Of a stretch of DNA of 64,000 bases, positions 28,023 through 36,091 are shown piece by piece. Numbering within the stretch: the stretch's first letter is position 1; every line of letters starts with the position of its first letter. The notes beneath the pieces are model-generated. The model had not been told where the DNA came from. It saw only the letters and a program-made list of their open reading frames with translations, and did no database searches. The stretch lies in the NCBI RefSeq assembly GCF_002013915.1, contig NZ_MBTF01000037.1:124001-188000 (forward strand). Reading direction: 5' to 3'. This DNA comes from Mucilaginibacter pedocola. GTDB taxonomy: Bacteria; Bacteroidota; Bacteroidia; Sphingobacteriales; Sphingobacteriaceae. Position numbers and translations under genes: made by a program.

Positions 28023-31000
28023 TTACGCGTTTATAGCGCCTATGCGTTTCAATAATTTACGGTTCTCGCGTTTGTGTATAAAACGGTTTACGATAGCATA
28101 AATTACAGGCAGTATCAGTAAGGTAAGGATGGTTGAAGTAACCAAACCACCAATTACCACAATGGCCAAAGGTTTTTGCGTTTCTGAACCTATACCGGTT
28201 GATATAGCTGCCGGCATTAAACCGATAGCGGCCATCAAGGCGGTCATCACTACAGGGCGAACGCGCGATATTACACCGGTTAATATAGCCTCATCTAAAG
28301 GCATGCCTGCTTCAAGGTTCTTTTTGAAAACCGAGATCAGGATAACCCCGTTCTGTATACACACCCCGAACAAGGCTATAAACCCGATACCTGCCGATAT
28401 ACTGAAGTTGATACCCGTAATGTGCAGGGCAAGTATACCGCCAATAAGCGCGAACGGCACATTCATGATAACCAGCAGCGCATCTTTTGCGTTGCCGAAC
28501 ATCATGTAAAGGATAAGGAATATTACCAGCAAGCAAATTGGTACCACGCGCGATAGTGTTTTCGAAGCACGTATCTGGTTCTCAAATTCGCCGTTCCAGG
28601 TAAAGCTATAACCTTTATCGAGTTTTACGGCAGCATTTACTTTTTGCTGCGCCTCGGCAATGGTGCTGCCCAGGTCGCGGCCACGTACCGAGAATTTTAC
28701 GGCAATGTAGCGGGTGTTGTTATCCCTGAAGATGAACGCCGGACCGGTTATCTCCTTAATGGTCGATATCTCTTTCAGCGATATTTTTGAGCCGTTAAGC
28801 GTTGGCACCATCAGGTTTTGTATTTTATCGTCGTTATCGCGGTATTGCGGCTGGTAACGTATACGGATATCGAACTTGCGTTCGCCCTCGTACAACTGCG
28901 ATGCTGCTTTACCACCTATCGCCATTTCAATTACGGCATTGGCATCGGCAGTTGATACACCGTAAAGGGCCATCTTACGCTGATCTAATTCTATCCTGAA
29001 TTCCGGCTGACCCAGGTTGCGCAGCACACCAAGGTCGTCAACGCCTTTAATATCTTTCAGCACCTTCATTACGGCATCGGCCTTACGGTCGAGTTCGTTA
29101 AAATCGGGGCCGAAAATTTTTACGGCCATACTGGCGTTCACGCCTGCCACGGCCTCGTCAACGTTATCGCGTATAGGTTGCGAGTAGTTGAACACTATAC
29201 CGGGCAGCTTTTTCAGTTGGGTGTCCATCTGGTCTATAAGCGCTTCTTCGGTAAGCCCCTTTGGCCATTCTTTCTTGTTCTTTAAGTCAACCTGTATCTG
29301 TACGTTAAAGAAGCTCTTAGGGTCGGTACCGTCGTTGGTGCGGCCCACTTGCGCAAGGGTTTGTTTCACCTCGGGGAACTTCTCCAGTATCTGCATCATT
29401 TTCTGGTTAACTTCTTCGGCCTGGTTAAGCGATACGCTCATAGGCAGTTCAGCCTCTACCCAAAGTGCACCCTCGTTCAGATCAGGTAAAAACTCGGTAC
29501 CCAGGAATTTTGCAGAGAAAAAGGTTAGCCCCATAAATGCAAAGGCGATAATAAGGCTCAGCTTTTGGTTTTTATAGGTGAAACCAAACATGCGGCGTAT
29601 ACCATTCTCGAAGAAGATAACCACGCGGTTGTGTTTCTCTTTTACATTCTTTTTAAGCAATATGCTCGATAGGGCGGGCACCAGTGTAAGCGTAAACAAC
29701 AGCGCACCCAGCAAAGCAAAGCCTAAGGTATAGGCCAACGGCGAGAACATTTTACCCTCTACCTTTTGGAAGGCGAAGATGGGCACCAAACAGGTGATGA
29801 TGATGAGCTTGGAGAAGAAGATGGCCTTGCCCATTTCGGCACCCACGTTTTTGAACAGGCCGAGCTTGGCCAGCCCGTTAAACTTCTGCATGCCTACCTC
29901 TTTGGCCTTATGGTCCAGCGCGACAAATATCCCTTCAACCATTACCACCGCACCATCTATAATAATACCGAAGTCGACAGCACCCATTGATAGCAGGTTG
30001 GCCGTCATGCCCTTAATGCGCATACATATAAAGGCGAACAATAGGGCAAGCGGGATAATGATGGCCACGGTTAATGTGGTCCTCCAATCGGCCATGAACA
30101 GGAATACGATAACCGTTACCAGTATAATACCCTCGCACAGGTTATGGATAACCGTTTCGGTACAAAAATCCATCAGGTTAGTACGGTCGTAAAAGGTATC
30201 AATCTTTACGCCGGGGGGTAGTATATTATCATTTAGGTCGGCAACTTTGTCGCGTATGCGCTGTAACACTTCGGCTGGGTTTTCGCCTTTGCGCATTACA
30301 ATGATGCCCTCTATTACATCCTTTTGGCGGTCGCGGCTTACCTGGCCCAAGCGTGGTAGCCCGCCTTCTTTTATATCGGCAACGTTTCGCGCCAGTATTG
30401 GCACATTGTTTACGTTTTTGATGATGATATTTTCTATCTCGCTAATGTTGTTTATCAAACCAATACCGCGCACTACAAAGGCCTGGCCGTTTTTCTCTAT
30501 CACATCGCCGCCTACGTTAATGTTGCTGCGGTTAATGGCGCTGTAAACATCCAGCGAGGTAAGCCCATATTTTTGCAGCAGGGCAGGGTTTACACTCACC
30601 TCGTAAGTTTTCTCCTCGCCGCCAAAGCTGTTCACATCAGCTACGCCGGGTATGGCTTTAAACTGGCGGTCTAATATCCAATCCTGTATAGCGGTAAGTT
30701 CGTGGAGAGATCTGGTTTTGCTTTTCAGCGTGTAGCGGTAAATTTCGCCGGTAGGGCCATATGGCGGCTCTACTTCGGGTTTTACGCCGTCGGGCAGGTC
30801 GGCATTGCCCAGGCGGCTAAGTACCTGCTGGCGCGCAAAGGCATCATCCACATCATCGTCGAAGATAATGCGCACGTAGGATAGGCCGAATGCCGACGTG
30901 GTGCGCAGGTTCACCTTTTTTTGTACCGAGTTTAAAACGGTCTCCATAGGTATGGTGATCATTTTCTCCACTTCCTCGGCGCTGCGGCCCGGCCATTGAG

Positions 31001-31160
31001 CTATAATAATTATCTGCGTATTGGTAACATCGGGGAAGGTTTCGATAGGGGTATTGGAATAGCTCCAAACACCCAGTATGGCCAACACACCGGTAAGGAA
31101 GAACACCATCGCCCGGTGCCTGAGCGAAAAGTGTATAATATTTTTAATGAGCTTGTTCAT
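28023..31160 (-). CDS. CusA/CzcA-family heavy-metal efflux RND permease
   Basis: A 1045-residue inner-membrane RND pump. I chose the ATG at 31160 (MNKLIKNIIHFS); a TTG three codons upstream also stays in frame. Two large periplasmic loops and about twelve membrane helices are visible. In TM4 the triad D396, D402 and E409 (AVDFGIIIDGAVVMVEG) matches the D-D-E set of CzcA-type cation pumps for Zn, Co or Cd rather than the single-D type of Cu/Ag pumps. DDDVDDAFARQQV is the usual HME family block. It pumps divalent metal from the periplasm through the adaptor and TolC-like channel encoded just upstream. Gap to the adaptor gene: 68 bp. Confidence 0.93.
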   Translation of the reverse strand: MNKLIKNIIHFSLRHRAMVFFLTGVLAILGVWSYSNTPIETFPDVTNTQIIIIAQWPGRSAEEVEKMITIPMETVLNSVQKKVNLRTTSAFGLSYVRIIFDDDVDDAFARQQVLSRLGNADLPDGVKPEVEPPYGPTGEIYRYTLKSKTRSLHELTAIQDWILDRQFKAIPGVADVNSFGGEEKTYEVSVNPALLQKYGLTSLDVYSAINRSNINVGGDVIEKNGQAFVVRGIGLINNISEIENIIIKNVNNVPILARNVADIKEGGLPRLGQVSRDRQKDVIEGIIVMRKGENPAEVLQRIRDKVADLNDNILPPGVKIDTFYDRTNLMDFCTETVIHNLCEGIILVTVIVFLFMADWRTTLTVAIIIPLALLFAFICMRIKGMTANLLSMGAVDFGIIIDGAVVMVEGIFVALDHKAKEVGMQKFNGLAKLGLFKNVGAEMGKAIFFSKLIIITCLVPIFAFQKVEGKMFSPLAYTLGFALLGALLFTLTLVPALSSILLKKNVKEKHNRVVIFFENGIRRMFGFTYKNQKLSLIIAFAFMGLTFFSAKFLGTEFLPDLNEGALWVEAELPMSVSLNQAEEVNQKMMQILEKFPEVKQTLAQVGRTNDGTDPKSFFNVQIQVDLKNKKEWPKGLTEEALIDQMDTQLKKLPGIVFNYSQPIRDNVDEAVAGVNASMAVKIFGPDFNELDRKADAVMKVLKDIKGVDDLGVLRNLGQPEFRIELDQRKMALYGVSTADANAVIEMAIGGKAASQLYEGERKFDIRIRYQPQYRDNDDKIQNLMVPTLNGSKISLKEISTIKEITGPAFIFRDNNTRYIAVKFSVRGRDLGSTIAEAQQKVNAAVKLDKGYSFTWNGEFENQIRASKTLSRVVPICLLVIFLILYMMFGNAKDALLVIMNVPFALIGGILALHITGINFSISAGIGFIALFGVCIQNGVILISVFKKNLEAGMPLDEAILTGVISRVRPVVMTALMAAIGLMPAAISTGIGSETQKPLAIVVIGGLVTSTILTLLILPVIYAIVNRFIHKRENRKLLKRIGAINA

Positions 31161-31228
31161 TTGCTTCAAATTGGGCAGCTATGCAGCTTGCCGGTAAATA
31201 CAATTGTGTAACAGGGGCTTGGTGTGGC

Positions 31229-32323
31229 TTAATCTTCGGTTAAGGCGTTATAAAGCAATAATTGGCCTTTTGATATTACCTTATCGCCGGGTTTAAGGCC
31301 CGATGCGATGTAAGTGATATTGTCCACTGTTTTTATTACGTTCACCTCGCGCACCTGCAGGTTGCAATTAGTGTTATAAACCACCACGAAATTCTGGCTG
31401 TTATCAAATATCACTGCCGACGAAGGGATAGCTACCGAGCTGCCCGGCTCGCTGTTGGTAATAAGTACATTGGTAAACATCTCGGGCTTCAGCAGCATAT
31501 CGGTGTTTTGCAGCGCCACGCGTACTTTCATTACTTTGTTATCGGGGTCTAATACAGAGCTTACTTCATCTACCTTGCCGGTGAAAACTTTATCGGGGTA
31601 GGCCAGGGTGGTAATGCGGGCATCGTAGCCTTTTTTCACTTTGGCAATATCGGTTTCAAAAACGTTGGCCCATATCCATACATCTTTCATGTTTGATATA
31701 GTGAACAAGCTGCTGCTATTATCTGGGCGGATGAAGTTGCCTGCAGTGATATTCTTTTCTACAATGTAGCCATCGCCGGGAGCTTTTATAACCAGTGTAC
31801 CGCTGGCGTTGGTATTGCCGCCGCCGTTAATGGCTATCTGCTGCTGCACTTTGCTGTTAGATGCAAGGGCTTTATTGTAGTTCTCTTTAGCTTCGGTATA
31901 GTCGCGTTCGCTGCTGATGCCGTTTTTGTACAGGTATTCGGCCTGCTCTAACTGGCGTTTGCTGATGGCTACATCGGCTTTGGTTGATGTAAGGTCGGTA
32001 TAGTTACCCGCAACGTCGGCACTGCGCAGTACGGCAAGGGTTTGGCCTTTGCTCACTTTATCGCCAAGGGATACCTTAACTTCCATTACCTGCCCGCTGG
32101 TAAACGGGAATACTTTTACCACCTTGTTATCATCAAAAGATACCTCGCCCGAAAGGGAAAGCTCGTCTTTCATTTGCGTGGTTTTGGCGGTATCAATAGT
32201 TATGATCTTGGCCATCGAGTCGCTGATGCAAACCTGTTTGCTCTCCATGGTGCCGGTTTTATTTTCCTGGCAGGCGGTAAGGGATAGTAGGCCCGCTGCC
32301 ATATATATCAATTCTTTTTTCAT
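31229..32323 (-). CDS. RND efflux periplasmic adaptor, lipoprotein (CzcB-like)
   Basis: A 364-residue membrane-fusion protein with a lipobox LSLTAC, so it is probably anchored to a membrane by lipid. It has the biotinyl-lipoyl-like halves (FTSGQVMEVKVSLGDKVSKG and later APGDGYIVEK), a helical hairpin between them (about residues 110-165) and a beta-barrel domain. It bridges the metal pump and the outer-membrane channel. Order in the operon, read on the minus strand, is regulator, kinase, TolC, adaptor, pump. No metal-binding N-terminal His-rich extension was seen. Confidence 0.92.
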   Translation of the reverse strand: MKKELIYMAAGLLSLTACQENKTGTMESKQVCISDSMAKIITIDTAKTTQMKDELSLSGEVSFDDNKVVKVFPFTSGQVMEVKVSLGDKVSKGQTLAVLRSADVAGNYTDLTSTKADVAISKRQLEQAEYLYKNGISSERDYTEAKENYNKALASNSKVQQQIAINGGGNTNASGTLVIKAPGDGYIVEKNITAGNFIRPDNSSSLFTISNMKDVWIWANVFETDIAKVKKGYDARITTLAYPDKVFTGKVDEVSSVLDPDNKVMKVRVALQNTDMLLKPEMFTNVLITNSEPGSSVAIPSSAVIFDNSQNFVVVYNTNCNLQVREVNVIKTVDNITYIASGLKPGDKVISKGQLLLYNALTED

Positions 32324-32360
32324 CGTGTTATATGCTGAATGTTGCTGTTTTCGGGTTTAA

Positions 32361-33635
32361 TTATAATGGAGCTACCACGGTAGTGCCAACGGCAAAGTTG
32401 AGGTCGGCAATGGCTTTTTGCAGGTTAAGCTGCTGCTGTAGTATTTTCAGTTTGGTTTCGCGGTACGTGTCGAAAAAGTCTATAAACTCTTGCAAGCCCA
32501 CCTGCTTTTGCTGAAAGCTTTTTTGCATGCTGTTGTACAGCTGATCATACTTATTATAAAAGTCAGTTTCCTTGGTGCTCAGCAATTGCTGGCTCAGGTT
32601 GTACTGGTTCACGGCTGAGTATACATCGTTCTTTAGCTGCAATTCGTTGTTTTGCAGGGTGTATTCCTGGCTTTGGGCGGCCAATTTGGCGTTTTTAATA
32701 TTGCCCTGGTTGCGGTTAAAAATAGGAAGCGGCAGGCTTATTTGCAGGCCTACGTAGTTGTTGGCGTAACTGCTGTGCTGGTCGTAACTGCCGCCAATGG
32801 TAATATCTGGCACGGCCATGGCTTTTTGCAGGGCCAGGTTGTGCTGGTTTTGGTCCAGTTGGTAGCGGTTGGCCAAATAATCGCCGCGCAAGGTTTTGGC
32901 CTGGTCGGCAAGGGTAGCGGCGTTAAGCGTAGTATCGCTGTTATTGAATGTGATCAGCGGCGAAATAAATTGGGTTTCGTTGGCGGCCAGCAGGGTTTTT
33001 AGTTCGCTTTGCAGCTCGTTTATTTGGCGGTCTATCTCTACCAGGTCGTTCTGTAAACCAAAGTTGAGCGCTTTTAAGCGGATAACATCTTTAAGCGAGT
33101 TGTTGCCCGCCTGGTACGATTTCTCGATGGCGTTTACCATATTGGTTGCCGATGTTATTTCGGTTTGGTAAACCTTGCGCTGATCCAACAGATTGGCCAC
33201 CTGCGTAAAATCGAGCAGCAGGTTGTAACGCAGGTTGCGCATCAGGTCGTTAAACTGGGCTTGCTGTATCTGCACGCCGTCCTGTGCTATTTGTATTTGC
33301 TTGCCGCGTTTGCCGGCAGTTTTTATTAGCTGGCTTAGCTGCACAAATACCTGCCCGCCGCCATTGCTGTGGTCGAAGTATTTTTTTGTGGCATCGGTAA
33401 TGTTTTGGTCGGTGCTTAGGTTGGGGTTGTCCCAAAGCTTGGCTTGCTTCACTAATGCCTGGGCGGCATCAACGTTATACTTTTGGGCAAGCAGGCTCAG
33501 GTTTTTGTCGAGGAAGGCTTTTTCAGCCTCCTTAAAGCTCATCTTCACCGTATCGGTTTGCTGGGCTTTTGCCCCCTGCGCCATCGCAAAAGCGAGGCCC
33601 AAAAGAGCTATGGTTTTTATGTGACCGGTTCTCAT
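32361..33635 (-). CDS. TolC-family outer-membrane efflux channel (CzcC-like)
   Basis: A 424-residue outer-membrane factor with signal peptide (GLAFAMAQGAKAQ) and two long heptad-rich helical repeats typical of TolC proteins (about residues 45-240 and 250-410). It forms the exit duct for the adjacent CzcA-type pump. It lies 37 bp upstream of the adaptor and 74 bp downstream of the kinase on the same strand, consistent with one operon. Substrate specificity is set by the pump, not by this protein. Confidence 0.92.
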   Translation of the reverse strand: MRTGHIKTIALLGLAFAMAQGAKAQQTDTVKMSFKEAEKAFLDKNLSLLAQKYNVDAAQALVKQAKLWDNPNLSTDQNITDATKKYFDHSNGGGQVFVQLSQLIKTAGKRGKQIQIAQDGVQIQQAQFNDLMRNLRYNLLLDFTQVANLLDQRKVYQTEITSATNMVNAIEKSYQAGNNSLKDVIRLKALNFGLQNDLVEIDRQINELQSELKTLLAANETQFISPLITFNNSDTTLNAATLADQAKTLRGDYLANRYQLDQNQHNLALQKAMAVPDITIGGSYDQHSSYANNYVGLQISLPLPIFNRNQGNIKNAKLAAQSQEYTLQNNELQLKNDVYSAVNQYNLSQQLLSTKETDFYNKYDQLYNSMQKSFQQKQVGLQEFIDFFDTYRETKLKILQQQLNLQKAIADLNFAVGTTVVAPL

Positions 33636-33709
33636 TTGTTCGAAAAATTTGATGATACAAACCTATTCTACCCAAATTAGACGCACATTAAAACCAAATT
33701 AGATTAGCA

Positions 33710-35089
33710 TTAGAATTGGTTTTGGCTATTGTGCGTTAAAAACTCAACAGTAAAAGTGCTGCCCTTGCCGGGTTTTGATGCTACTTTTATACTGCCTTTG
33801 AACAACTCGATGATCTTATGAGCGATGTAAAGCCCAATGCCGCTGCCGGAGATAGAGCGGTCTTTATTTACCCTGAAAAACGGGCGGAAAATTTTTTCGA
33901 TATCTTCTTTGCTGATACCCTGCCCTTTATCTGTTATGCCGATGCGAATGGCATTTGTATTTGCTTCGAAACCCAAAACTACGGGCTGCCCCGCCGAGTA
34001 CTTAAATGCATTATCAATAATATTATTCAGCGCTATAAATAGCATTGATTTATGCGCCGGCATCGTGAGCAGCGATTCATCCTCGGGCAGGTTATTCAAC
34101 TTTATTTGCAGCTGGCCCGGGCCTTTTTTGTTTGCCCAATATTCTTCCAGCTCCCAAAGCAGTTCGTCAACGCGGATGGGGGTGAGGGCGGCGCGGGTAT
34201 AGTTAAGGTCTACCTGGGCCAGTTCCATCAGGCTGGTTATGGTTTCCTGCAGGCGGGCGCCATCATTAGCAATAGAGTGCAGCACCCGTTCGTACTCGGC
34301 CATGTTGCGCTTTTTGTTCAGGGCAACATCTACCTCGCCCATAATACTGGTAAGCGGGGTGCGTAACTCGTGCGAGGCATTGGCCACAAAGGTTTGCTGT
34401 AGTTCAAACGCGTTTTGCAGATGCTCCAACAAACGATTAAAGTTGTTCACCAGTTCGGCTATTTCGTCTTTCGTGTTTACTTCATCAACACGCAAGTGCA
34501 GGTTGCTGGCCTGTATATTGCTTATCTGCTTAACCAAATTATCAACCGGCGAGAGTGCCTTTTGCGCAAATATCCGGCCGGCAAAAAATAACCCTATCCC
34601 GAAAATGAAGAATAACACGGTGGTTATTTTGGCGAGCACAATGGTGCGGTGCCGTAAATTGGCATCAACGGCCGATGCTAATATTACGTAGTTGCCCTGG
34701 TTATCGTGATAGTATTTGCCAAAAACTTTACGAGGGCCTTCTTCATATTCAATATAGCCGTCGCGGCGCACCTGCTCTATGATATCCTTCGTCCAGTAAA
34801 TATTGCTTTCGGTGTTAAAAGCCGAGAGGTTGTAGTCGTCGTAAATTTTCATCACCTCGTCGGGCAAGCGCTCGAGGTATTTTTGCTGAACACGGATGAG
34901 TGAGTCAGAGGTTAATTCATCGGCCTTCAGGTAAAACTGCGATGCCAGGTGGGTACGTTCCTGTAAGCGGTTATAAAAATCCTGCGTGAAGAAAGAGAAC
35001 ACCGCCACATATACCGCCACCAAAACCAGCAGCAACGCGCCGGAGCTAATGAGCGTAAAGTATAACGACAGGCGGGTTTTTATCTTCAT
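33710..35089 (-). CDS. Sensor histidine kinase of the metal-efflux module
   Basis: A 459-residue membrane kinase. Two membrane helices (about 8-35 and 153-172) enclose a periplasmic sensor loop of about 120 residues, followed by a HAMP linker (SPVDNLVKQISNI), the H-box NASHELRTPL with H240, an N-box (ALNNIIDNAFKYS) and G-boxes (GITDKGQGIS, SGSGIGLYIA). All catalytic motifs are present. Its partner is the response-regulator gene 80 bp upstream, and the efflux genes follow it directly, so it probably senses periplasmic metal and controls their expression, like CusS or CzcS (inference from context). Confidence 0.92.
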   Translation of the reverse strand: MKIKTRLSLYFTLISSGALLLVLVAVYVAVFSFFTQDFYNRLQERTHLASQFYLKADELTSDSLIRVQQKYLERLPDEVMKIYDDYNLSAFNTESNIYWTKDIIEQVRRDGYIEYEEGPRKVFGKYYHDNQGNYVILASAVDANLRHRTIVLAKITTVLFFIFGIGLFFAGRIFAQKALSPVDNLVKQISNIQASNLHLRVDEVNTKDEIAELVNNFNRLLEHLQNAFELQQTFVANASHELRTPLTSIMGEVDVALNKKRNMAEYERVLHSIANDGARLQETITSLMELAQVDLNYTRAALTPIRVDELLWELEEYWANKKGPGQLQIKLNNLPEDESLLTMPAHKSMLFIALNNIIDNAFKYSAGQPVVLGFEANTNAIRIGITDKGQGISKEDIEKIFRPFFRVNKDRSISGSGIGLYIAHKIIELFKGSIKVASKPGKGSTFTVEFLTHNSQNQF

Positions 35090-35100
35090 TATTTTTTTGG

Positions 35101-35153
35101 GATTTCACCGATTATTTTTTGTGATTCCACCGATTTTGGTTGATTTCACCGAT
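35101..35153. repeat. Three copies of GATTYCACCGAT between regulator and kinase genes
   Basis: GATTTCACCGAT at 35101-35112 and 35142-35153 and GATTCCACCGAT at 35123-35134, spaced 22 and 19 bp. They fill most of the 80-bp intercistronic gap. Confidence 0.85.
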
Positions 35154-35169
35154 GTCTATCTTCTTACTC

Positions 35170-35847
35170 TTAGTCTTTTAGAATATAGCCCATGCCGATA
35201 ACCGTGTGGATGAGCTTTTTATCGAAGCCTTTTTGGATCTTGTTGCGCAGGTAGTTCACGTACACATCTACCATGTTGGTGCCGGTATCAAAGTTGATGC
35301 CCCATACCTTCTCCATAATATATTCGCGGGAAAGCAGCTTTGCAGGGTTCCGGATGAACAGCTCCAGCAAGCTGTATTCTTTGGCCGTGAGAACAATTTG
35401 CTGGCCATCGCGTTCGGCAGTTTTGTCCCAGGTGTTCAGCTTTAAGCCGCCGAAACTAAGAATATGGTTCTCTTCTTCTGATACCTTTTTGCGGCGCAGC
35501 AGTGCCTCTATACGGGCAAGCAGTTCGTTAAAATGGAAGGGTTTTACCAGGTAATCGTCCGCGCCCGATTTTAGGCCATTTACGCGGTCGTCAATGGTTC
35601 CAAGGGCGCTCAGCATTAGTATCGGCAGCGAGGGTTGGGTTTTGCGTATCTCGCGGCAAAGGTCAATCCCACTCATGCCGGGCAGCATCACATCAAATAT
35701 TACCAGGTTATAGGGTTTTTGCTGCATCATTTGCAGGGCATCTTCGGCATTGTCTATCACATCAACACCGTACTTATGCTCGGTAAGCCCCTTTTTTATA
35801 AATGATGAAACTTTGTCGTTATCCTCAACAAGGCAAATGGTATCCAT
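35170..35847 (-). CDS. OmpR-family response regulator of the metal-efflux module
   Basis: A 225-residue two-domain regulator. The receiver domain has the acidic pocket (EDND), the phospho-acceptor D52 in IFDVMLPG and K102 in LVKPF. The C-terminal winged helix (about 130-225) is of the OmpR/PhoB type (AKEYSLLELFIRNP, VDVYVNYLRNKI). It is the first gene of the minus-strand unit regulator-kinase-TolC-adaptor-CzcA and probably autoregulates that unit. An 11-bp hairpin ends only 3 bp before the ATG, which would hinder ribosome access (see separate entry). The start itself is firm, since MDTICLVEDN is the normal beginning of a receiver domain. Confidence 0.93.
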   Translation of the reverse strand: MDTICLVEDNDKVSSFIKKGLTEHKYGVDVIDNAEDALQMMQQKPYNLVIFDVMLPGMSGIDLCREIRKTQPSLPILMLSALGTIDDRVNGLKSGADDYLVKPFHFNELLARIEALLRRKKVSEEENHILSFGGLKLNTWDKTAERDGQQIVLTAKEYSLLELFIRNPAKLLSREYIMEKVWGINFDTGTNMVDVYVNYLRNKIQKGFDKKLIHTVIGMGYILKD

Positions 35848-35850
35848 AAA

Positions 35851-35885
35851 TTACGCCCGGCCTGTTTTAACAATGCCGGGCGTAA
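35851..35885 (-). promoter_or_regulatory. 5'-leader hairpin abutting the response-regulator start codon
   Basis: Arms TTACGCCCGGC (35851-35861) and GCCGGGCGTAA (35875-35885) pair perfectly over 11 bp around a 13-nt loop. On the mRNA the stem ends three nucleotides before the AUG of the response regulator. There is no T tract in the coding direction. It could control translation or be an operator palindrome. Confidence 0.7.
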
Positions 35886-35930
35886 ATTTAGTTTATTGCG
35901 ATGGTAAAATACAAGAGGCAACAACGGTTA

Positions 35931-36083
35931 ACAGGTGGCTCCTCCGGAGCCGAAACCTCCTTTTTTGCGTTGGCTACAAACACGTGACTCCTCCGGAGTC
36001 GGCGTTGCCTTTTTTACGCTCCGATAGGAGCATCGTGTTTGTAGGAAAAAATACATAATGATGGCTCCAGCGGAGCCACCTGT
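35931..36083. repeat. Nested palindromic element with CTCCGGAG-type cores
   Basis: The outer arms ACAGGTGGCTCC (35931-35942) and GGAGCCACCTGT (36072-36083) are perfect inverted repeats. Inside are three short palindromes (35937-35951, 35986-36000, 36063-36077) and a further inverted pair CTACAAACACG/CGTGTTTGTAG (35974-35984 and 36034-36044). No reading frame lies within. The form suggests a non-autonomous mobile or REP-like element between the two efflux modules. Confidence 0.75.
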
Positions 36084-36091
36084 ATGGGGCA

